A DNA stretch of 64,000 bases from Glutamicibacter uratoxydans (GCF_006539925.1 NZ_BJNY01000001.1:298530-362529), one strand, 5' to 3'. Positions 34,585-45,743 are shown, counted from the first letter of the stretch. A program made the numbers and translations. The notes: a model not told the origin generated them from the letters alone.

Positions 34585-34643
34585 GAGCCCGGGCCACCGC
34601 CGGGGCTCCTCCACAAGAATCACCTCGCTTCTTCCAAGCGAGG
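34585..34643 (+). promoter_or_regulatory. Two hairpins upstream of cysK
   Basis: First: GAGCCC/GGGCTC stem within 34585-34608 with a G bulge. Second: perfect 8-bp CCTCGCTT/AAGCGAGG stem at 34623-34643 with a 5-nt loop, ending 30 nt before the cysK ATG. They may terminate msrA or form a cysK leader structure. No T-run. Confidence 0.45.
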
Positions 34644-34673
34644 GCGCTAAGCCACGTAAGGATTGCATTCAAG

Positions 34674-35609
34674 ATGGGCAAGATCTACAACAACGTCACC
34701 GAGGTCGTCGGCGGCACCCCACTGGTCAAGTTGAACCGCCTCGCTGAGGGCCTGCCAGGCAACGTCGCCGTCAAGTTGGAGTTCTACAACCCGGCCAACT
34801 CGGTCAAGGACCGCATTGGTGTAGCAATCGTCAACGCCGCCGAGGCATCCGGCGCGCTGAAGCCAGGCGGCACCATCGTCGAAGGCACCTCCGGCAACAC
34901 CGGCATCGCCCTGGCCATGGTCGGCGCAGCCCGCGGCTACAAGGTCATCCTGACCATGCCTGAGACCATGTCCACCGAGCGTCGCGTTATGCTGCGCGCC
35001 TTCGGTGCGGAAATCGTGCTGACCCCGGGCGCCGACGGCATGCGCGGTGCAGTGGAGAAGGCCAAGGAGATCGTGGCCACCACCGAGAACGCCATCTGGG
35101 CACAGCAGTTCACCAACGTGGCCAACCCACAGGTGCACGCAGACACCACCGGCCCTGAGATCTGGGAAGACACCGAGGGCAAGGTCGACGTTCTGGTTGC
35201 AGGCATCGGCACCGGCGGCACCATCACTGGCGCCGGCCGCTACCTGAAGGAACAGAACGCCAACCTGCAGATCGTTGCAGTGGAGCCCAAGGATTCGCCG
35301 ATCCTCAACGGCGGCAAGCCAGGCCCGCACAAGATCCAGGGCCTGGGCGCGAACTTCATCCCTGAGGTTCTGGACACCGAGCTCTACGACGAAGTGCTGG
35401 ACGCAGGCTTGGAAGAATCTGTAGCCACCGCCCGTGCACTGGGCGTGAAGGAAGGCATCCTCGGCGGCATTTCCGCCGGCGCAGCCGTCTGGGGCGCACT
35501 GCAGATCGCAGCCCGCGAAGAAAACGCCGGCAAGCAGATCGTCGCTATCGTTCCAGACTTCGGCGAACGCTACATTTCTACCCTGCTCTTCGACGACATT
35601 CGCGGCTAG
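34674..35609 (+). CDS. cysK: Cysteine synthase A (O-acetylserine sulfhydrylase)
   Basis: PLP enzyme that makes cysteine from O-acetylserine and sulfide. Lys45 in NSVKDR forms the Schiff base, GTSGNTG (71-77) binds the substrate carboxylate, and GIGTGGT (about 177-183) binds the PLP phosphate. 311 residues, normal length. AAGGA lies 11 nt before the ATG. It is followed after 168 bp of structured sequence by cysE, the enzyme that makes its substrate; the two proteins normally associate in the cysteine synthase complex through the CysE C-terminus. Confidence 0.97.
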   Translation: MGKIYNNVTEVVGGTPLVKLNRLAEGLPGNVAVKLEFYNPANSVKDRIGVAIVNAAEASGALKPGGTIVEGTSGNTGIALAMVGAARGYKVILTMPETMSTERRVMLRAFGAEIVLTPGADGMRGAVEKAKEIVATTENAIWAQQFTNVANPQVHADTTGPEIWEDTEGKVDVLVAGIGTGGTITGAGRYLKEQNANLQIVAVEPKDSPILNGGKPGPHKIQGLGANFIPEVLDTELYDEVLDAGLEESVATARALGVKEGILGGISAGAAVWGALQIAAREENAGKQIVAIVPDFGERYISTLLFDDIRG

Positions 35610-35615
35610 CAGTCC

Positions 35616-35720
35616 CTGCAGGGCGCAGAATTATGAAAATAATCCGCCCTGCAGAGAATAAATCGGCGCGAGCCACCGTTGGGACTTATGAGAACCCCTC
35701 GGTGCAGCTCGCGCCGATTT
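35616..35720 (+). terminator. Two consecutive hairpins between cysK and cysE
   Basis: Hairpin 1: 10-bp CTGCAGGGCG stem, 35616-35625 with 35645-35654. Hairpin 2: 14-bp stem, 35660-35673 with 35707-35720, with a nested ACCG/CGGT and GGG/CCC inner stem. Neither is followed by a T-run. One may be a cysK terminator; the second is unusually large and could regulate cysE. Confidence 0.5.
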
Positions 35721-35777
35721 GTTGTGTGACTACTCAATATTCCGCACATGTTGCGACCAACCATTAAGGTAGTACTC

Positions 35778-36362
35778 ATGAGTTTTTTCTCCCGGCTACG
35801 TGAAGACCTCGCCAATGCGCGAACGCACGATCCAGCTGCCCGCAGCGATGTCGAGAACTTCTTCGTGTATTCCGGCCTGCATGCGATCTGGCTTCACCGG
35901 CTGGCCCACAAGATGTGGCAGAACCCGTCGCTGAAGTGGCCTGCACGCCTGCTCTCCCAGGCCAATCGGGCCATCACCGGCATCGAAATCCATCCCGGGG
36001 CGACCATCGGACGCCGCTTCTTCATCGACCACGGGATGGGCATCGTGATCGGCGAGACCGCTGAGATTGGCGATGACGTCATGCTGTATCACGGTGTGAC
36101 CCTCGGCGGGCGCTCACTGGCCAAGGTCAAGCGCCACCCGACCATCGGCGACCGCGTGGTCATCGGCGCCGGAGCCAAGGTGCTCGGCCCGATCTACATC
36201 GGGGCCGATTCGGCGGTGGGTGCAAATGCTGTGGTCGTCAAGGACGCTCCAGAAGGCTCGATCGTCACCGGCATTCCTGCGCAGAACCGTCCGCGCAAGC
36301 CGGAAGAACGCCAGCCTGCGGTCGACCCAGCCGAGTACATCGACCCGGCCATGTGGATCTAA
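35778..36362 (+). CDS. cysE: Serine O-acetyltransferase
   Basis: Acetylates serine with acetyl-CoA, giving the CysK substrate. It is a short-form (194-residue) SAT: N-terminal helical part, then left-handed beta-helix hexapeptide repeats with IHPGATIG (71-78), [12 protein letters not shown] (84-95) including the catalytic Asp-His, and YHGVTLGG. The C-terminus ends with Ile (AMWI), the residue that inserts into the CysK active site in cysteine synthase complexes. ATG 35778 has AAGG 8-9 nt upstream, which also overlaps a TAAGGT hexamer 7 nt before the start. Confidence 0.94.
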   Translation: MSFFSRLREDLANARTHDPAARSDVENFFVYSGLHAIWLHRLAHKMWQNPSLKWPARLLSQANRAITGIEIHPGATIGRRFFIDHGMGIVIGETAEIGDDVMLYHGVTLGGRSLAKVKRHPTIGDRVVIGAGAKVLGPIYIGADSAVGANAVVVKDAPEGSIVTGIPAQNRPRKPEERQPAVDPAEYIDPAMWI

Positions 36363-36378
36363 TCGGTGAACCTATTTT

Positions 36379-36410
36379 GGAGGGCGCTTCCCGCTGTGGA
36401 GGCGCCCTCC
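36379..36410 (+). terminator. Terminator after cysE
   Basis: A 9-bp GGAGGGCGC stem (36379-36387 with 36402-36410) 16 bp after the stop, followed by ATTCTTGG. Confidence 0.75.
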
Positions 36411-36422
36411 ATTCTTGGTTAA

Positions 36423-36680
36423 GGGCATAGTTTCTCGGACTGCTTCCCTTTTGGATCCCCTGATGCGACTCAATTGGCAGACCGCTGGGGGCTCGATCTG
36501 GGAGCCCTCAACATCACGGTGCACCTGCTCTTCGGTGCCCGAGACCAGGTGCATTCGCCCGATCACGGAGCGGTTCTTGCCTCGCGGATTCCCGGCGCCG
36601 ACCGCCAGGTGCTTCCCGAGGCCGGCGGGGCGCTGCTGTGGACCCACCCGGACGTGGTCTTCGACGCCGCCGGCATCTAG
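36423..36680 (+). pseudogene. C-terminal remnant of an alpha/beta hydrolase
   Basis: A frame opened by a stop at 36420 runs 86 codons to TAG at 36678 without a proper start. Its content matches the last third of an alpha/beta hydrolase: W-G-L-D-L-G-A-L then VHLLFGARDQVHSPDHG (acid-residue region) and LASRIPGADRQVLPEAGG, but where the catalytic His (GH) is expected it reads GGALLW. The nucleophile and oxyanion parts are missing. It looks like a truncated, decayed gene between cysE and the symporter. Confidence 0.6.
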
Positions 36681-36698
36681 CTCCATAGCACTTAAACT

Positions 36699-36732
36699 AA
36701 GAAAGAGACGCACAATTGTGCGTCTCTTTCTT
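36699..36732. terminator. Perfect palindromic terminator
   Basis: A 34-bp perfect palindrome (two 17-nt arms, AAGAAAGAGACGCACAA on the left). Serves the symporter gene on the minus strand and could act on plus as well. Confidence 0.88.
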
Positions 36733-36746
36733 GTCAGCTAGATGCT

Positions 36747-38027
36747 TTAGGCCAGTGCGCCGGAACCGGTTTCGGTGCCGTCGGCCAGTTCGACGATCTC
36801 GTCTTCTGGATCCTGTGCCTGGGTGCCCAGGTTGCCGCGGGTCAGCTTGTTCATGATCATCGCCAAGGCGCCATCGCCGGTCACGTTGGTGGCGGTGCCG
36901 AAGGAGTCAAGCGCGATGTAGGCGGCGAACATTAGACCCACCTCGACCTCGCCGAAGTGCAGCATCTGCACCAGCAGGCCGGCGGCCGCTGCGATCGCGC
37001 CGCCAGGGACGCCAGGAGCGGCGACCATCATGACGCCGAGCATCAGGATGAATGGGAAGTAGGCGCCGAAGGAGACGTCCCCGCCGGTCAGCAGCAGCAC
37101 GGCGATGGAGAAGCAGGTGATCTTCACCATCGAGCCGGAGAGGTGGATGGTGGCGCACAGCGGCACCACGAATCCTGCCACCGCGTCGGAGACCTTGTTC
37201 TTCTTGGTGGAAGCCAGGGTCACCGGGATGGTTGCGGCCGAGGATGAGGTGCCCAGCGCGGTGAAGTAGGCGTCGCGCATGTTCCACAGCGACTTGAGCG
37301 GGTTCTGCTTGTTCATTGCGCCGGCAATGGAGTACTGCACCAGCAGCACGACCAGGGTCAGCACGAAGGAGACCACGGCAACCAGCAGGAACTTGGTGAT
37401 CACGGTGACTGCCGAGCCGCTGGCCGACAGGTCCATGAAGATGCCGAAGATGAACAGCGGCAGCGCCGGAACCACGATGCGGCGGATGACAGCTTCGATG
37501 ATTGTGCGGAATTCGACCACGCCGCGGAACAGCACCTTGGAGTGGAAGGAGGTGATGCCCACGCCGATGATGAAGGCGAGCACCAGTGCCGACATCACAT
37601 CCAGGACCGGAGGCATGACGATTTCGGTGGCCGAATCTCCGGCCGCCTTGACCAGAGTGATGTATGGTTCGAAGCCAGATGCTTCGCCCTCGCCGATGGC
37701 TTCGACGCCGCCGCCGGACAGCGGAGCGGTGAACAGCCAGCGCGAGACGAAGTAGGCCAGCAGGCCAGCGGCGATGGTGGAGCCGTAGGCGATCAGCGCG
37801 GTGATGCCCAGCCACTTGCCAGCGCCCTTGCCAAGTTCGGCGATAGCCGGAGCTACCAGGCCGAAGATGATCAGCGGAACCACGAAGCCCAGGAAGCCGG
37901 AGAAAATCGAGTTATAGGTCAGGAATGCGCTTCCGAGCCATAGGGGCATGACCGGACCAAGCAGGATTCCCAGCACGATGGCCAGGATGATCCAACCAAG
38001 CAGGGGAACGGATTTCAGCAGCTTCAT
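36747..38027 (-). CDS. Dicarboxylate/amino acid:cation symporter (DAACS family)
   Basis: A 426-residue membrane transporter of the glutamate/aspartate:Na+/H+ family (GltT/DctA-like) with about eight transmembrane helices and two re-entrant loops. Motifs seen: the Ser-rich hairpin 1 region TSSSAATIPV, LSGSM in hairpin 2, and a conserved DSFGTATNVTGDGA near the C-terminus that carries the substrate Asp/Asn positions. Substrate probably glutamate, aspartate or a C4 acid. ATG 38027 has AAGGAG 4-5 nt upstream; a longer frame to 38225 lacks one. No partner gene. Confidence 0.92.
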   Translation of the reverse strand: MKLLKSVPLLGWIILAIVLGILLGPVMPLWLGSAFLTYNSIFSGFLGFVVPLIIFGLVAPAIAELGKGAGKWLGITALIAYGSTIAAGLLAYFVSRWLFTAPLSGGGVEAIGEGEASGFEPYITLVKAAGDSATEIVMPPVLDVMSALVLAFIIGVGITSFHSKVLFRGVVEFRTIIEAVIRRIVVPALPLFIFGIFMDLSASGSAVTVITKFLLVAVVSFVLTLVVLLVQYSIAGAMNKQNPLKSLWNMRDAYFTALGTSSSAATIPVTLASTKKNKVSDAVAGFVVPLCATIHLSGSMVKITCFSIAVLLLTGGDVSFGAYFPFILMLGVMMVAAPGVPGGAIAAAAGLLVQMLHFGEVEVGLMFAAYIALDSFGTATNVTGDGALAMIMNKLTRGNLGTQAQDPEDEIVELADGTETGSGALA

Positions 38028-38469
38028 GGAGCTCCTTATGGGTACGAGTTCTGAGAGCGTCTTATCGCGGCTGCGGGTTGTGTCGCAGCGCACGACTTGT
38101 CCATGATATGCGTAACCTGCGTTACACCGAAATCCTATGAGCGCACAATGAATCGCCAAAAAATGAAGCAAATGTTTCTTATAGAGGCTGTACTCCGCGT
38201 CGACGATTCCATAGTGAAGGAACACACTGGTCAGAAGCGGCCTTAGCGGTTCTACGGTTTAACCGAATATTTGCCTGCTGTTCGCCGACGGCCGCCGGAA
38301 AAAATTTTCCTCTACCGATCCATCGCTTACAGGATCTGGGCGGCTTGGCAAACTTGTGGCAGCCGTGCGGCCGGGCAGGAGTCGGCTGGTCGCGCAATTC
38401 CCTGCCGATCTGGGACTCGGCGCAAATTGTTCACCACCGCGGCGCGGCGCATTGCGTAGGCTTGGAACC
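38028..38469. other. 442-bp intergenic region
   Basis: Divergent control region of the symporter and UvrA-like genes. The symporter half is AT-rich. No gene, remnant or strong dyad was found. TAGGCT at 38457-38462, 7 nt before the UvrA-like ATG, is a probable -10 box. Confidence 0.5.
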
Positions 38470-40734
<2,265 letters not shown>

Positions 40735-40735
40735 C

Positions 40736-41239
40736 ATGGGCGTGGACCTGCGCACCCCTGGACCAGACGACGCCCAGGCGCTGGCAGACCTGCACTGGCT
40801 CACCTGGCAGCAGACCTACACGAGCCTGCTGCCTGCAGGATATTTCAGCGAACAGAACTATGCTGCCCGCCTGGCTTTCTGGAACCGCGCGCTCGCCGAC
40901 GACAACCCGGCCCTGCGGCTTAAGGTGGCGCAGGATGATTCGGGAGCGCTGCTCGGCTTTGGCTTCGCCGGCCCGCCCAATGCCCACCGCGGCGCGGTGC
41001 ATGCCGCCGGCCTGCAGCTCTACAGCCTGTATGTGCTCTCGGAGCACCACGGCACCGGCCTGGGCCAGCGGCTGCTCGACGAGGTGCTCGGCGGCGATCC
41101 GGCGGTGCTGTGGGTCGCCAAGGAGAATCCCCGGGCCATCGCGTTCTACCTGCGCAACGGCTTCGAGTTCGACGGCGAGGAAGTCAGCGACCCGCACGCC
41201 CCGGAGATCATCGACGCCCGGATGGTACGCGGCGCCTAG
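40736..41239 (+). CDS. GNAT family acetyltransferase, coupled to the UvrA-like gene
   Basis: A 167-residue GNAT protein. Motif A is YVLSEHHGTGLGQRLLDEVL and the C-terminal VAKENPRAIAFYLRNGF block is the usual motif B region. The ATG begins one base after the UvrA-like TAG (TAGCATG), so the two are cotranslated. An acetyltransferase paired with a UvrA2-type ATPase suggests small-molecule detoxification or resistance, but no substrate is known. Confidence 0.88.
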   Translation: MGVDLRTPGPDDAQALADLHWLTWQQTYTSLLPAGYFSEQNYAARLAFWNRALADDNPALRLKVAQDDSGALLGFGFAGPPNAHRGAVHAAGLQLYSLYVLSEHHGTGLGQRLLDEVLGGDPAVLWVAKENPRAIAFYLRNGFEFDGEEVSDPHAPEIIDARMVRGA

Positions 41240-41272
41240 TGCCTGCTCCACCCGCGCGCCGGACGGCGTCTG

Positions 41273-42823
41273 CTAGCGGTGGGCAGCGTCGGCGCCAAGA
41301 TGGATCAGCGCGCCGGCATGTTCCAGGTCCAGTGTGCTGCCGGGCCTATGCGGTGCGCCGGCATAGAGCTGATAGCTTTCGCCCTCTTTCAGCTTCCCGC
41401 TGGTGACGTGCAGCTGGTTGACGGATCTGCCCACCGGCAGCGAGGCGATGACCGTCGAGGCAGAGTCGAGTACCAGCACGGATGTGCCGATCGGCGGCGC
41501 GGCATCGAAGTGCGCGTCAATGGTGTTCTGTCCCGTATCCGGCCACAGAACCGGTGCCTCGTCCTGGGGCCCGGCCACCGCCAGCACCGCATCGTTGATG
41601 CTGATCTTGCCGGGAGCCCGCAGCACTTGGCCGATGGCCGCGTCAGCGGCTGCCACCACAATCTGCCCGCCTTCCAGGCTGATGTCTCCATCGCTGTCGA
41701 TGGCTGTGGCTGCCTTGAAGATTGACATGTCCCCGCCGCTTACGGTGGCCGAGGCCTGCGGCACTGCAGGGGCGGCGTCCTTGTTCTTGAGCACCGCGCC
41801 GGCGGTTCGGGACAGCTGCTGTTGCGCGACGATGCCTTGCTTGTCAGCGAAGATGCTTTGATGGCCGCCGGAAATCTGGATGGCGGGGCTGTGCAGGCCC
41901 TGCATCGATTCGCTGATCAGCAGGCTGCCCGAGCTGATCTCCAGCTTGCCGGCCGCGAAAATGCCGCTGGCTGATGCGGAGATGCTCAGCTGCCCGGCAT
42001 ATTGGTGGAACCATCCAGTGGGCTGCGCCGTGGTGCCTGCGGCATGAATCGCGTTCGCGGCGGAGGTAAGTGCATAGTTTCCGCCGAGCATGGCGACGTA
42101 TTTTTGGCCCGAGAGCCCGTCGCCGGCGGCCCTGAGCGTCACCTTCCCGCCGGCCAGCAGTAGGCCTTGGGCGCTGCGGATGCCTTCGCCGTACTCCGCG
42201 CTGACATCCAGTGCCCCGCTGCCGGTGATTGCCAAGTTCGCCAGCGAGGACAGCACCGCCTCCTGCACGGCCGGCTGGTTGCTGGCGGCATGCGCGCTGT
42301 GGGACAGGGAATTGCTGCTTCCTTCTGCCAGTTCGAGTACCACCTTGCTGGCGTGCTGGATCTTCACCGCAGGGCCTTGGACGGACTCGATGCGCAGCCC
42401 GTCGAAGACCAGCTTGACCGGGGTGCCGTCTGCTGCGTCGACCCGCAACTGGCCCGCGCGCAGCGAACCGCTGATCCTGTAGGTTCCGCCGCGGGTAATG
42501 GTGACGGTGTTTCCCGTGTTGCGGACGGAGTCGGCCAGCTGCCCGTGGGCGGTGGTGCCGTCATTGCGCAGGGCAATGCTGGTTTCCGGCCCAGAAGCCG
42601 CAGCCAAGTCCGCCGGCACGAATCCGGTGTCTTCCTTGACCTTGCCCAGCGGAACAAAGCTGTGGTCAGGCGATTCGATCGTCAGCGCTTCGCTTTGCAC
42701 AGTGTTGCTGCCGGTGACGTCTGCGACGGTCTGCGCCGGATCTGAAACACAGCCCGCCAGTGACAGGGCGAGCACCAGCGCTGCCGCTGCCAGTGCGGCC
42801 CTAAGGCGGGAGGTCGAACGCAC
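41273..42823 (-). CDS. Lipoprotein with carbohydrate-binding (Cthe_2159-like) beta-helix domain
   Basis: A 516-residue exported lipoprotein: lipobox LAGC with Cys25. The mature part consists of many short repeats of the pattern G-x-L-x-I-S-G-G/S-x-x-I-x-A, as in right-handed beta-helix proteins of the Cthe_2159 family, which bind polygalacturonate/cellulose. It is unusual to see it in a compact genome neighbourhood without glycosidases. Surface carbohydrate binding is inferred. Codon use is typical. Convergent with the GNAT gene. Confidence 0.78.
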   Translation of the reverse strand: MRSTSRLRAALAAAALVLALSLAGCVSDPAQTVADVTGSNTVQSEALTIESPDHSFVPLGKVKEDTGFVPADLAAASGPETSIALRNDGTTAHGQLADSVRNTGNTVTITRGGTYRISGSLRAGQLRVDAADGTPVKLVFDGLRIESVQGPAVKIQHASKVVLELAEGSSNSLSHSAHAASNQPAVQEAVLSSLANLAITGSGALDVSAEYGEGIRSAQGLLLAGGKVTLRAAGDGLSGQKYVAMLGGNYALTSAANAIHAAGTTAQPTGWFHQYAGQLSISASASGIFAAGKLEISSGSLLISESMQGLHSPAIQISGGHQSIFADKQGIVAQQQLSRTAGAVLKNKDAAPAVPQASATVSGGDMSIFKAATAIDSDGDISLEGGQIVVAAADAAIGQVLRAPGKISINDAVLAVAGPQDEAPVLWPDTGQNTIDAHFDAAPPIGTSVLVLDSASTVIASLPVGRSVNQLHVTSGKLKEGESYQLYAGAPHRPGSTLDLEHAGALIHLGADAAHR

Positions 42824-42988
42824 GGAATATTCCTTGTCGCGGGTGGACGAATTTCTTGGACTATTCCATCTTCTGGCGGGCTGCTGTGGTGCCCCTGTTT
42901 GCCCTGCGTGTTCTATATATGAATCCGATCAACTCTTCAGGCTATCGCCGCTCTATTTTTTATCTACTAGTGAGGCTAGGATTCAGCT

Positions 42989-43516
42989 ATGAAGAGCCAA
43001 CAACGACTCGTTGCGGCAGCGGCTGTCGCCATCGCCATTTTCGCAATATCGGGCTGCACTGAAGCTGATCCTCCGGCGGCCAGCCCGACGCCCTCGCAGG
43101 AATCGGCCCCGCCCACTGCCGAGGAAACGCTGGCGGAAACTCCAGCAGAGACCGAAGCTCCGGATGCGAACTCGAAGCAGGTTTATGCAATGCAGGCCAA
43201 GGAGATTCTGGCGACCTACCCCAAAGCGCAGATTATCGGGAGCATCAAGCAGAACGGGCCAATGAGCCACCAGATCAAGGAGCAGCCAGAGACAACGACC
43301 CGGCTGGGCATTGCCATTACCTGTACCGGCAGCGCCACATGGGATCTGACGCTGGAGAAATCCGGAATATCCGGTAGCAGCAAGTGCAACGAAAGACACT
43401 CGGGGGCAACGGTGTTTGATGTGGCCGCGGGAAACTCCGTAGAAACTGCGACGCTTCAGATTGAACCAGGCGAAACGGCCTGGCTGACAGTCTTCGACGC
43501 TGAGCCGGCGAAGTAG
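42989..43516 (+). CDS. Small secreted lipoprotein, unknown function
   Basis: A 175-residue product with signal peptide and lipobox ISGC (Cys23), followed by a Pro/Glu/Thr-rich spacer (about 25-60) and a globular part of about 110 residues with two Cys (ITCTG, SKCNE) likely to be disulfide bonded. No domain recognised. TAGGAT ends 6 nt before the ATG and no ribosome site is seen, so leaderless. Upstream DNA is AT-rich. Function unknown. Confidence 0.7.
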   Translation: MKSQQRLVAAAAVAIAIFAISGCTEADPPAASPTPSQESAPPTAEETLAETPAETEAPDANSKQVYAMQAKEILATYPKAQIIGSIKQNGPMSHQIKEQPETTTRLGIAITCTGSATWDLTLEKSGISGSSKCNERHSGATVFDVAAGNSVETATLQIEPGETAWLTVFDAEPAK

Positions 43517-43530
43517 CCTGCCTCGGCTGA

Positions 43531-44142
43531 CTACCCGCGGCTGAGCACCGCCACCAGAAACTCTTCGCTGGGAGCATTCATCTGCCAGGTTGAATACTCG
43601 TTGTCGATGGCCAGCCCGACGCTGCGGGCATCGAGGCGGAACTGCTCAAAGTCGTAGTCCCGTTCGGCGCCGAACCCCACCACCAGCCTGCCCTGCGGTG
43701 CCAGCACATCGCGCAGGCGGGCCAGCGATGGAACGCGCTCGGACAGCGACAAGAAGGTGAGAACGTTTCCGGCGCTGATGACTAGGTCGAATTCCTTCTG
43801 CTCCGTTGAATCGGCAGAAGGAAGTTCAAAATCGGCAAGGCTTCCCACAACCCATTGCGCCTCGGGATAGTCATCTCGGGCCACATCGATCAGATGAGCA
43901 TCGATATCGACGCCGACCACTGCATGCCCCTGCCGGGCCAGCCAGCCGCCGATCCGCCCCGAGCCGCATCCTGCATCCAGGATGCGGCTGCGCCGCTCAA
44001 CCATGGCATCGGCCATTCTGGCTTCGCCGTAGATGTCCACGCCGTCTGCTTGAAGGGCGTGCCAGCGCTGGGCAAATTTTTGCGAATGCTGCGGATTCTC
44101 GCGGACGGCGGCCAGCCATTTGTTTTCTGTAGGTCCGTTCAT
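43531..44142 (-). CDS. Class I SAM-dependent methyltransferase
   Basis: A 203-residue methyltransferase: SAM-binding motif I DAGCGSGRIG (56-65), VVGVDID at strand 2, and VGSLADF at strand 3. The N-terminus NPQHSQKFAQRW is common to a small actinobacterial subfamily. Substrate unknown. Convergent with the lipoprotein gene, 14-bp gap. Confidence 0.87.
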   Translation of the reverse strand: MNGPTENKWLAAVRENPQHSQKFAQRWHALQADGVDIYGEARMADAMVERRSRILDAGCGSGRIGGWLARQGHAVVGVDIDAHLIDVARDDYPEAQWVVGSLADFELPSADSTEQKEFDLVISAGNVLTFLSLSERVPSLARLRDVLAPQGRLVVGFGAERDYDFEQFRLDARSVGLAIDNEYSTWQMNAPSEEFLVAVLSRG

Positions 44143-44186
44143 GGCCTACAGTGTCTCATGCCTCTGGCGCCGGCTTCTTCACCAGG

Positions 44187-45197
44187 CTAGATGCGCACCA
44201 GCATTTTGCCGACATTCTTGCCCTGCATCATCTGGATGAATGCTTCGACGGTGTGCTCGATGCCCTCGACGATGGTCTCGTCATAGGCAATCTTGCCTTC
44301 GGCAAACCACTGGCCCATTTGGGACGAGAATTCGCCGGCGTGCTCCAGATAGTTGGCCAGGGTGAAGCCCTGGAGCTTCAGGCCACGGGTGATCATATTC
44401 GCCAGGTTCCCTGGCCCCTGGCTCGGCTGCGTGGAGTTGTAGCTTGAGATGGCCCCGCACAGTGCGCCTCGTCCTCCGTCGTTGAAGGCGTCCAGGGCCG
44501 CTTCCAGGTGCTCCCCGCCCACATTGTCGAAGTACACGTCGATCCCTTCGGGGGCCAGTGCGTGAAGCTGGCCGGAAATATCTCCGTTCTTGTAGTTGAA
44601 GGCTGCGTCGTATCCGTACTTGTCCTTAAGCAGCTGCACCTTGGCATCGCTGCCTGCGGAGCCGATCACGCGCTTAGCGCCGAGCAGCTTCGCAATTTGT
44701 CCTGCCGCAGTGCCCACAGCACCGGCGGCGCCGGAGATGAACACAGTATCCCCCGCCTTCATCTGGGCGACCACCTTCAGGCCGACCCAGGCGGTCAGCC
44801 CCGTCATGCCCATCATGTGAAGCCGCAGTGAGTTGGGAACGCCGGGGATCTTCGGCACCAGGCTGAAGGCGGCGGCGTCCGCCTGCACCACGTCTGACCA
44901 GCCGTGCTGGTGCAGGACCAGCGTTCCGACCGGCAGTTCGGGGGCGCGTGATTCAATTACTTCGCCAACGGCGCCGCCGCTGATCTGTCCTCCGATCTGG
45001 TACGGCGCCACATAGGATCGGGTGTCGTTCATCCGTCCGCGCATATAGGGGTCGACGGAGATGAACTCGTTGCGTACGCGGACCTGGCCGTCGGCGAGTT
45101 CGGCCAGCGGAACGGTGCGCACTTCGAAGTTTTCACCGGTCGGCCATCCGGTGGGCCGGGAGGCGAGTAGGATCTGGGTGCTGTTTAGGTGGGTCAA
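44187..45197 (-). CDS. NADP-dependent MDR oxidoreductase (PTGR/CurA-like)
   Basis: A 336-residue medium-chain dehydrogenase/reductase without zinc ligands. SRPTGWPT at the start, DPYMRGRM, then the nucleotide-binding SGAAGAVG (155-162), and YFDNVGG are characteristic of the leukotriene B4 12-hydroxydehydrogenase/CurA-like group that reduces alpha,beta-unsaturated ketones or aldehydes. It lies just upstream of the DUF1304 gene's terminus on the same strand; both may be controlled by the divergent TetR gene. Confidence 0.9.
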   Translation of the reverse strand: MTHLNSTQILLASRPTGWPTGENFEVRTVPLAELADGQVRVRNEFISVDPYMRGRMNDTRSYVAPYQIGGQISGGAVGEVIESRAPELPVGTLVLHQHGWSDVVQADAAAFSLVPKIPGVPNSLRLHMMGMTGLTAWVGLKVVAQMKAGDTVFISGAAGAVGTAAGQIAKLLGAKRVIGSAGSDAKVQLLKDKYGYDAAFNYKNGDISGQLHALAPEGIDVYFDNVGGEHLEAALDAFNDGGRGALCGAISSYNSTQPSQGPGNLANMITRGLKLQGFTLANYLEHAGEFSSQMGQWFAEGKIAYDETIVEGIEHTVEAFIQMMQGKNVGKMLVRI

Positions 45198-45254
45198 GGC
45201 GGTCCTTTAGTTCAGGAGGATCAATTCGAGGTTTGGGTCATCACAGGAACAGTC

Positions 45255-45641
45255 TCATAGCGCCTGAGCCAGCAGGAGCGCGATCAGCCCTAACAGCGGC
45301 GCGGCCCCCTGCTTGACGGCCGCGGAAGCCTTGTCGGGGCTTGAAATAATCAGCACCGCGGCCGCTGCGGCCATTGAACCCAGGGACGTATACAGCAGCG
45401 TTGCGGCGATCAGCGGCTGGCTGGCAATAAAGAATGCCAGCCCCACCAGGGCGCCGATCGCCAAGAACAGGTTATAGAAGCCCTGGTTGAATGCGAGCGC
45501 ACTGGTGCTTTTGGCTTCCTGTTCGCTGGTGCCAAAGACCTTGCGGGTTTGCGGCCGTTCCCACCACAGGGACTCCATGAGGAAGATGTACACGTGGATG
45601 AGTGCTGCGATCAGGCTGAGAATTTGAGCTGCAACAAGCAT
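45255..45641 (-). CDS. DUF1304 family membrane protein
   Basis: A 128-residue protein with four predicted helices. VYIFLMESLWWERP near the N-terminus and NQGFYNLFLAIGAL are the family hallmarks. The family is uncharacterised but is frequently linked to TetR regulators and reductases. ATG 45641 was chosen; GTG 45647 two codons earlier is possible. Downstream, after a 57-bp gap, is the MDR oxidoreductase; upstream, on the opposite strand, is a TetR gene with a shared operator. Confidence 0.82.
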   Translation of the reverse strand: MLVAAQILSLIAALIHVYIFLMESLWWERPQTRKVFGTSEQEAKSTSALAFNQGFYNLFLAIGALVGLAFFIASQPLIAATLLYTSLGSMAAAAAVLIISSPDKASAAVKQGAAPLLGLIALLLAQAL

Positions 45642-45685
45642 GGCCACCGCTTTCGGTCAGTGGGATCGTTCCCACGGCATGTATC

Positions 45686-45725
45686 TGTAATGACCATTCC
45701 AATATATACTGAAATAGTCGTTACA
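45686..45725. promoter_or_regulatory. Divergent promoter with inverted repeat, candidate TetR operator
   Basis: Arms TGTAATGAC (45686-45694) and GTCGTTACA (45717-45725), one mismatch, flank a central 22 bp holding TATACT (45705-45710, plus-strand -10) and TATATT on the minus strand. The repeat is centred on the overlapping promoter elements, so binding would block both genes. Confidence 0.65.
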
Positions 45726-45743
45726 GAAAGAAGTGGAGTTGTG

